A stretch of 64,000 bases of DNA from Asterella californica. Lineage: Eukaryota; Streptophyta; Marchantiopsida; Marchantiales; Aytoniaceae. A model generated the notes under the pieces. It did no database searches and was not told the DNA's origin. It was given only the letters and a program-made list of their open reading frames with translations. This document shows positions 56,735 through 64,000 of the stretch, piece by piece. Each line of letters begins with the position of its first letter. Position 1 is the stretch's first letter. Made by a program: the position numbers and the translations under genes. The stretch covers positions 27,936,001 to 28,000,000 of the forward strand of contig JAYKYS010000006.1 in assembly GCA_036924285.1 (NCBI GenBank), written 5' to 3'.

Positions 56735-59700
56735 TCACCGATCCTCGTGGTCCTCCAAATCGTCCTCGCTCTCTTCGACCGTCTCAGAAAAGTCTTCATT
56801 TGCTCCTGTCTGCTCTGAACCTAAGAACTCAGCTAGCTCCACAGTCTCCCCTCTCTTCTTGAATAACTTCACTCGTTTCTCTGCAACTGGAAGCCTTAAA
56901 GGCGTGCCATCTAGCTCTTGCAAGGAATAGGTAGCTTTCTGATGTACATCAGAGACAAGGTACGGGCCAAACCACCTTCTCGAAAACTTTCGAATTGTAG
57001 AGTGTTGGTTCTCCAATGTACTGTCGTATACCAACACCCAGTCTCCAACTTGTATCGGTTTTGGTCGAAGTCTATGAGTCTTATCAAACCTCTCCTTGTT
57101 CCCAAGTCGAGCCGCCTTCAGCCGTCGCTGCGCTTCAGCGAGATCCTCCTCTCTGCATTCTAGCTGTCTGATTCGTAGTGAGAGAAGCTGCACACGGTTC
57201 ACATTGTCCTCCCATGGCAAGATAGCCCAGGTAGGAAAGTCCTCTTCTGCTGGCATCATCGGTTTCTGTCCTAGCATTAACTCAACAGGCATGTACCCTG
57301 TAGTAGAACAATGAGTTGTTCTATCTGCCCATGAAGCAAAAGGGAGTAACCTAGGCCACTCTCTATGCTTACCATCACACGCTTTCACCAAAGCCTGAAC
57401 TATTGATGGATGTCCTCGTTCGCTCTTGCCAATCCCCTCTGGATTCATCGCAGTAGTAAGCTTGAGCTTCACACCATATCGAGCAAAAAACTCTTTAGCT
57501 TCCGTACCACGTAGTTCTCCCCTATCTGCACGTAGCCTTCCTACAGATCCATATCTACAAATAATATCTTCAAGAACAAACTTACATATTCCCTCTGTGG
57601 TCTTCGTCCTCAAGGCTCGCCCTTCTACAAAGTTGGAGAGATCCTCACGAGCCAGAACCAAATATCGCATGCCCCATAACCCCAGAGGCATTACCACCAA
57701 GTCGAGAACCCACTGGAAGTGAATGCAAGGCGGATAAGTTGGCACGAGACCGTCCCTATACCGGATCTTTGAGTAGAACTGACAATGCAAGCAAGAACTG
57801 ACGTAGTTCATCACATCCTGATACAGACCTTTCCACCAATATCTTTCCTTCAGCTTCACGTAGGTAGCCCAAATCCCTCGATGTCCGGCCCATAAGGTAT
57901 CATGGAACTCTTTCATTAGTTGCTTCTTAGTCTGCAGATCGTCCACTACTCGTATGAACATCCCATCTCTCCTCTGTGGCCGTCTCCAAAGATACCCATC
58001 ATGCAGAAGATAGTTGTAAGCTTGTTTCCTTATCTCTCTCAACTCTACTTTACTCCATCTCTCTTGCCTCTCCAACAAGCTCAGATAATACCCTATATCA
58101 CGAAGTCTACCTGTGTAAAGCTCCTCTCTAAACATCAACGGCTCCAAGTTCGTAGCCCGTCGATTAACCTGACACTGAGCATCCTTTCTCTCCTCTTCCT
58201 CAGCTTCTGAAATCATGACATCCTCGTCTACAAACCGAGCTCTTGATAACATGTCTGCGACCATATTCTCCTTTCATTTTATATGCTTCAGCTCTGGATT
58301 CAAACTTCTAATATAGGCAATCCAACGTAACATCGCTATGTCTGGCGTGCTACAGTTGGATATCATGCCTAGTAGAGGTAGACAATCCGTTTCTAGAACT
58401 ACATGAGCACCAATCAAAAACTCACGGTCTATCTTCATCGCTGTCACCGCTCCCCACAACTCACGCTTCACCTGAGGATAATCTCGTTGCCTGTCTGTCA
58501 AGATCTTAGCTCCAAACCTAGAGGTAAACCGCATACCATCCGCATCATCTTGACCTATTGCCCAGCCAATCGCCTTTGGACTAGTATCTACTGTGACCAT
58601 GACAAGTCTCTCACATCCGTAGTCTACTCTTCTTAGAACAGGTGGAGACTGTAGAGCCTCCTTCAGCCTATTCATAGCTTCTCGATGGACTGAGGTCCAT
58701 GCAAACCTCTTACCCTTCCTCAATAATGCATACAAAGGCTCAGCAACATGGGCATAATGAGGAATGGATAAACGATAAAATACACAAGCACCTAGAAAGC
58801 ATCGAACCTCCGTGATATTTTTACAATCTGCCATCCTAGCTATAGCTTCAACCTTCTCGGGTAGCTAGCTTCAACCTTCTCGGGGTTTGGTCGCCTTCCA
58901 AAAGCACCACACAGATGTCCAACCACTAAAATCTCAGACACACCAAACTTGGACTTAGCTCCTGACAGGGTGAGATGCACCTCCTCCAGTCGAGTCAAGA
59001 TACGTTCTACATCCCTGATATGGTCTGTAACAAACCTTCTACATCCATTCGCAAGTACTGCTTCATTCTTGTCTTCAACCGCGCAACCCTTTATAGGAAT
59101 ATCATCTAGAAACGGAATGGTAACATCAGGCACAAACTCCCTCAATACCTTATGCATCGCATTCTGCATATGAGCCACCGAGTTCGTCGCTCCTTGTGGA
59201 AGAGTACACATCCGCATCAATCCCAGGGGCGTACGCATAGTAGTTAAATCTCTACTCTCCACAGCCAGCTGGAACTGATCATAACCAGAATATAGATCTC
59301 CTATCGAATAAATAGCTCTCCCTGCAAATGCCTCTGCTACCTCTTCAATCACAGGACCCGTCCCAACGTTACGTATGGTTACGTTATTCGCAGACTGTAA
59401 GTCTTGAATAAAACGCAAAGCTCCTGACTTCTTGGGTACAGTGAACCACCTGCTAGAATATGGCCCCATAGACGGCTCAAGTATCCCCATCTGTACTTTC
59501 TCTTTCAACAACTCGATGAGCTTAGGCAACAAAGCACGAGGAACTGGGATCGGTTTCAAGTCCCAAGGCACATGAGGGATTGTGAATATAACCATAGGCG
59601 CTATAACCTTTGGGTCCACACAACCTATCTCCTCTGCTGAAAAAGAGAATGCTTTACCATGCTTCACTATCATCTGCTCAAACACGGTTTTCTCGTCCTC

Positions 59701-60374
59701 AGTCAAGAAATCACCCCCTCCTATCTGGAGCTCCTTCAATGTCTTCTCAGTAAACTGGTGTCCTACTCGTCTATGATCACGCAATATAGGCTCAATCCCC
59801 ACTAACTGTACTTGCTGTTGGGAGTTAGCAGGTAGTTGAGCTGCTACCGGTCTTACCTTTCTCAGTACAGATTTGTACTTCGCATGGACATCTGCTTCTT
59901 GAGGGAGTGCACACCAACAACTTGCTTCTCTCCCTTCATTATTCTGCATCGGATGAGGAAAGAACTGCATGTATGTAGCAATCTCCTCATATATGCATCG
60001 AGAGTGGATAGGGATCACCGCCACACTATTTTTCCCTTCCACCAATCCACTCACATTATCTAACCAACCGACAACTGACTGTACAGACATAAAATCTTCA
60101 AACAACCTAGAAACCACTTCGTCTTCAGGTAGAACTCCTACACGCCACAACTCTGATACCTGTTTCACCACCCATCTTTTTGTATTTTTCCTCATATCTT
60201 CAACTCTTGTAAATCGACTCCAGCCATCTGCCTCAAACATCAGCAATCCGGACTGCCAACTCTGTACACCACACCTGTCTCCAGACCTTTGTACATGTCT
60301 TGCTTCCAACTCCGACGGGACCTCAACAGTAGGTTCTACACCCTTGTCTTCCCGCTCTACAGGAGTGGACTGCG
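56735..60374 (-). pseudogene. A2 ORF2: RT, RNase H, integrase, broken
   Basis: Three open parts: 60374-58840, 58834-58274 and 58264-56735. A small tandem duplication of AGCTTCAACCTTCTCGGG (display strand, about 58853-58884) shifts the frame within RT. A TGA at about 58271 (GGA in element A) interrupts the RNase H end. The RT active site PFLDDIPIKG is intact, as are the RNase H acidic residues and the integrase set (LDLVVMPLG, RADRGELRG, KSERG). WFGPYLV is near the end. Confidence 0.9.
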
Positions 60375-62924
60375 AAAACCCTTACATCTCTTCGTCTGAG
60401 AATCTCTAAGGGTTTGTCGGTTCCGTTCATGTCTTGAACGAACCGTCAAAAATTGTACTGAGTACTTGTCATCAGGACTCCGAACTCTGGCATAATGAGA
60501 CCCATCGTTCATCACCTTTGTCTCCATTCGAACAGCGGTGATGTATGGTTGGCCCAGTATGACAGGATAGGAGGCAGACGACTGTACAAAGAAATGCTGA
60601 TCAACATCTACATCTCCAATCTTCACACGCATATTAGGACAAGCTCCGTATAACTCACCCTTCTGATTATTTGCCGCACGGAGTACCCAACCATGATTCC
60701 TTTCGATTGGCCACTGCCTCTTCTCATACACCTCCTTGGAAATGATGTTGATCTCCGACCCGTGATCCACAAGTGCAGGTACTGGCTCAGAAAGTCCCCC
60801 AAGTCGAACCTGCGTCTCAGTTGTCGCTCTTGCCCAGTGCTTTTCTTTGAAATCGCTGTCCGCGCTTGACATATCCTCCTCATACTCTTCATCTTCATTC
60901 TCAATAACAGCAGGACCAGCAACCCATGCCTCATACTTATCACCTCTGAACGGATCAACACCAATAGCATCTACTGCCCCAACCATCTGACTATTTACTT
61001 GTTCAGTCAATACTTGTCTCTTTCTCTTCATGATGTCTATTATCAACTCATGAAACTCTCTCTTTGCGATACCAAGCACTTCACGAAGAGTAAACTCAAC
61101 TCTAGCATCCAAAATGCGTTGCTCTAGAACAGCACGCAAGTCTGTTGTTGTTTCGATGTCTGCCGCTAACTTGTAAGCTGGAGCTTTCCCCTTCTCCTGC
61201 GCTGTAAACCTCTTTCCTCGTACTCTATCTGTAGCAGTAGTCTCCTGTGGCAAATCCTGCACACCTTCCATAGGGTCTACTGTAGGTGGTGGAGCTGTAG
61301 ATGTAGAAGGTATATCCTCTGCAGCAGGAAATCTACCAGCTGGTATAGATGGTGATAGTTCCGCTGCTCTCCTCCTCGTAACCCTCCGACGGTCACCATC
61401 CTCTGGTACCCCTGCATCTAAATCAGAAGCATCCCGTCTTCTTTTATCTTCCACCATGGCATCCTGCTCACTGCTCACTTCTAAAAATGCTCGAATAGAA
61501 GTTGCATCCACTGGGTCCCTCCATCCAGTAGCTCTCCTAATGCTTTCAGCACCTCTCTTCATCATTTCAACTGAGACCTCATTAGCCTGCTCAACCATAG
61601 TTGGATTAGCGCGCACCTCAACCTTCCCAGTATACACATCAGCCTCTGCAGAACCCGCAGTCATCGCTGTAGTATTCGCGCCAGTAAGTGCTGGAAGAGA
61701 ACTCCTCATTCCTCCTCTCCCAAAATATGTGTTCAGAGGCTGCCCCGTGGCGGTTAAATACAACCTGTTATTCTGATAGTTGACTACGCCCTCTCGCAAG
61801 GCAACCGCCAAGTCTTGACAGTCTCCTTTGAGATGATCTGGACTGTCGCACCAAATACATCTCCTGGTAAAGGTTCCTCCTATAGGTCGAGCACTTGGTG
61901 CAACTGGTCGTTGGTCTCTCCTCAGGTCTGCCATCTCAACCCTCAAATCTCTCAGCTGTTGAGTGAGTTCTTCTATCAAGTTATGTTGATTTCGATTCTC
62001 AACAGGTCGCTGCTGCTGTCTAGGTCCTCTCTGTGCTAGATTAGGTACTACAGGCGCTTGAGGTACCACTATAGGTGCTTGAGGAACCACTATAGGTGCC
62101 TGAGGTATTGTAGGAGGAGCTACATGAACTGGAGGAGCTACTCTCTGCTGCTCTGGTAAGGTTTCTAGCTGTAACACCATCCTACCACGACGTTGCCTAG
62201 CAAAGGTATATACTGCTTCTTCCACTCTCCTCCAATCAGATGTAACTCCCCCTTCAGTCCCTCGATCAGCCAACATGAAACAAAGCTATCTGCTGTGAAC
62301 TCATCCAGAGCCCCCAAGAACAACTCCGTCTTCCTAGCATCCAGCGTCAACTTCTCTAGACCAGAAAGCTGAGAGTATCTCTTCTCAAACTCACGAATTA
62401 CCTCATTCAATCCCAGGCTGACGCTCTATCCAGTCCATGAGAGTTCTTCTGGTGACTCTTTCAGAGTCCTCTTCTAGAAACTCTTCTCTCAATGCACGCT
62501 CAAACAAAGTCCACCCACCTAGATGTCTTCTCTGTAAATTTCTCACCTTCTCTCTCAGTTCAGGGACAACAGTCAACTCAAAGCTCAGAATTACCTCAAC
62601 TTCAGGTGCCCTGACCAACTCCATCTCACCCACATACTCCCGTAGGTACCTAGTAACATCTCTTCCATCAAATCGTCCACACCGACCAACAATTGCTTGT
62701 AATGCTCTTGTGGACTTCTGCTCAGCTCCCCCAATTGCAGGCTGCTGCTGAATCAAGGCAGCCAACGCCTGAAGAATCTGAGACGTGTCTACAGCAGGCT
62801 GTGTTGTTGCTGTTGGAACCGCTGTAGGCCCTCCTTGAGAGCCAATTCCATCTTGACCAGGAGTCCCTTGAACAGGAGCACCTTGAGCAGCAGCTACACC
62901 TTGTACGGCAGCACTGTGATCCAT
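60357..62924 (-). pseudogene. A2 ORF1: gag-protease, two frameshifts
   Basis: ATG at 62924 (MDHSAAVQGVAAAQG). Reads 62924-62403, then shifts because about 14 bases present in A are missing (after DWIERQ). Reads 62410-62165, then shifts by a one-base loss after FTAD. Then open to TAG at 60357. The three TAG positions of element A are Gln or Glu codons here (TSQILQ, YLREYVG, VRNLQRR). Zinc knuckle CIWCDSPDHLKGDC and protease LVDHGSEINIIS are present. Confidence 0.9.
60375..60381 (-). promoter_or_regulatory. Putative -1 frameshift site of A2 (GGGTTTT)
   Basis: In the ORF1 frame the minus strand reads AAG GGT TTT CGC, so G-GGT-TTT is a canonical X-XXY-YYZ heptamer. The ORF1 TAG follows five codons later and ORF2 is open in the -1 frame through this point. 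Confidence 0.7.
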
Positions 62925-62965
62925 CTTCTCAATTCAGTCAATTCTCCAAATCAATCACCCCAATA

Positions 62966-62984
62966 GCTCTCAGTGGAAGCACCA
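62966..62984 (-). other. Primer binding site of A2
   Basis: The minus strand reads TGGTGCTTCCACTGAGAGC, identical to element A, two bases after the LTR end. Confidence 0.75.
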
Positions 62985-62986
62985 GA

Positions 62987-64000
62987 TGTCGAGTTGAGAG
63001 TCTTTCTTGGGGAGGGCGGACCTCCTGACTGTGATCGATCAGAGAAAAATGACCAGAAAAGAAAATAGGTTGCTGCTGACGATGTGATCTCAAAACACTG
63101 CTCCTTGTGCTCACCAATTACAAAAACAAGCACTCAAACACACCCTGGGTACACACATAGGTCTCTCAAGATTCAATTAACTTTATTACAGTGTTGTCTG
63201 CGCCACCAATTTCTCCAACTGTACAGAAAATCTCTCTCTTCCTCTCCTGCGCACCTGTCTTCACCCGTCAAGCCAAAAGTCTACCCAATACGTCTCAATC
63301 TGAACCTAATAGAGAAATTCGGACCCCTGAATCTTATTCCTCTCCTTGCCCCAACTGAAACTCTCAGAAATCTGATCCAACGTCGATCAAAAGTCCCCTG
63401 TAGATTTCCAAACGATCTCTCAATAGAACTGTCTCCTGAGAGTAATTTCTCCCCAGAATAGTTTATTTAAACAACGTCCAAGCCTAAAACTCATGCCTCT
63501 CTCTCTTACGATGCTCTCCCAATTCAATCTGTCAGCAATTTGATCTTCCCCCAGCTTCTTAGCTTCTCCTGCGTATTCCGCTTCCGCTCTCTCAAAAAAC
63601 CTTCCTTTGCAAAAAAACTGTCCTCCTGATCCCAAGTCGCCGCAGGTATTTTACCTAAAAGTAAAGACCCCAGCTTAAGCTGCCCCCCTGCTGTCCTTAT
63701 CAGCGTAGTCACTTATCAGAAGCAGGGCCTTAGCTAAGCTGCCCCCCCTCTTAAACTCTAATTCTCCTCCTTCCGCCTCCGCTGTAATCTTCCGCTTCAA
63801 GCTTCTGTTGTAATCTTCCGCTTCCGCTGTAGTTTTCCGCTTCAAGCTTCCGCGGTAATCTTCCGCTTCCGCTGTAGTTTTCCGCTTCCGCTGTAGTTTT
63901 CCGCTTCCGCTGTAATATTCCGCTTCAAGCTTCCGCGGTAAACTTCCGCTTCCGCTGTAGTTTTCCGCTTCCGCTGTAATATTCCGCTTCAAGCTTCCGC
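62987..64000 (-). repeat. 5' LTR of A2, incomplete at window end
   Basis: Matches the 3' LTR from 54094 onward with few differences until the window ends inside the minisatellite (about 63771-64000). Confidence 0.9.

Larger units (their letters stand above)
54094..64000 (-). mobile_element. Element A2: second family A copy, runs off the window
   Basis: Minus-strand element closely related to A. 3' LTR 54094-56689, polypurine tract, ORF2, ORF1, primer site and 5' LTR from 62987 to beyond the window end. The left flank ends in GCGG; the matching duplication lies outside the window. Frameshifts and stops make it non-autonomous. Confidence 0.92.

Overview
This window is nuclear DNA of a eukaryote: it has a 22-exon gene with GT-AG introns and long nested LTR retrotransposons. 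The lineage looks streptophyte (green plant or charophyte alga). The signs are a telo-box (AAACCCTAAA) just upstream of a translation gene, plant-type Ty3/gypsy elements, and a gypsy element carrying a C5 cytosine methyltransferase, a combination reported from charophytes. A charophyte or bryophyte is my best guess; the species cannot be fixed from the sequence.

Layout. 1-15.4 kb is host DNA: a small DUF952 gene (1649-2038, -), a degenerate direct repeat (3.3-4.7 kb), an apparently intact cytosolic cysteinyl-tRNA synthetase (5173-12348, -; exons sum to 788 codons plus stop) and an AT-rich gene-free stretch (12.6-15.0 kb). Everything from 15.4 kb to the end is LTR retrotransposon sequence of four families, apart from a small host remnant at 43.1-43.8 kb and a short unassigned spacer at 53.96-54.09 kb.

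Family D (Tat-like Ty3, LTR 'X') is in two pieces: its 3' part at 15402-20765 (-) and its 5' part at 43805-46435 (+). Family C (LTR 'L2', 2.1-2.2 kb) was inserted into D and is also in two pieces: 5' LTR-gag-pol at 46436-53958 (+), and the pol tail plus 3' LTR at 43113-42652, 23097-22955 and 22891-20766 (-). The two C pieces meet in the integrase codons with no evident loss. One inversion of about 10.8 kb (about 43.11-53.96 kb) therefore explains both splits. Family B (23098-42651, -) was inserted into the C integrase gene (duplication AGTT). It carries gag, protease, a DNMT3-like cytosine methyltransferase, RT/RNase H and integrase, but this copy is broken. Family A (32002-41604, +) was inserted into the leader of B (duplication CCGC) and is the youngest and nearly intact. 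A second family A copy (A2, 54094 to beyond 64000, -) has LTRs swollen by a minisatellite.

Families A and C share an unusual plan. Gag and protease lie in ORF1, and RT, RNase H and integrase lie in ORF2 in the -1 frame. A slippery-type heptamer sits at the same place before the ORF1 stop (GGGTTTT in A2, GGTTTTT in A, GGATTTT in C). Their protease active site reads D-H-G. Insertion order, from nesting: D, then C, then B, then A; the inversion came after C.
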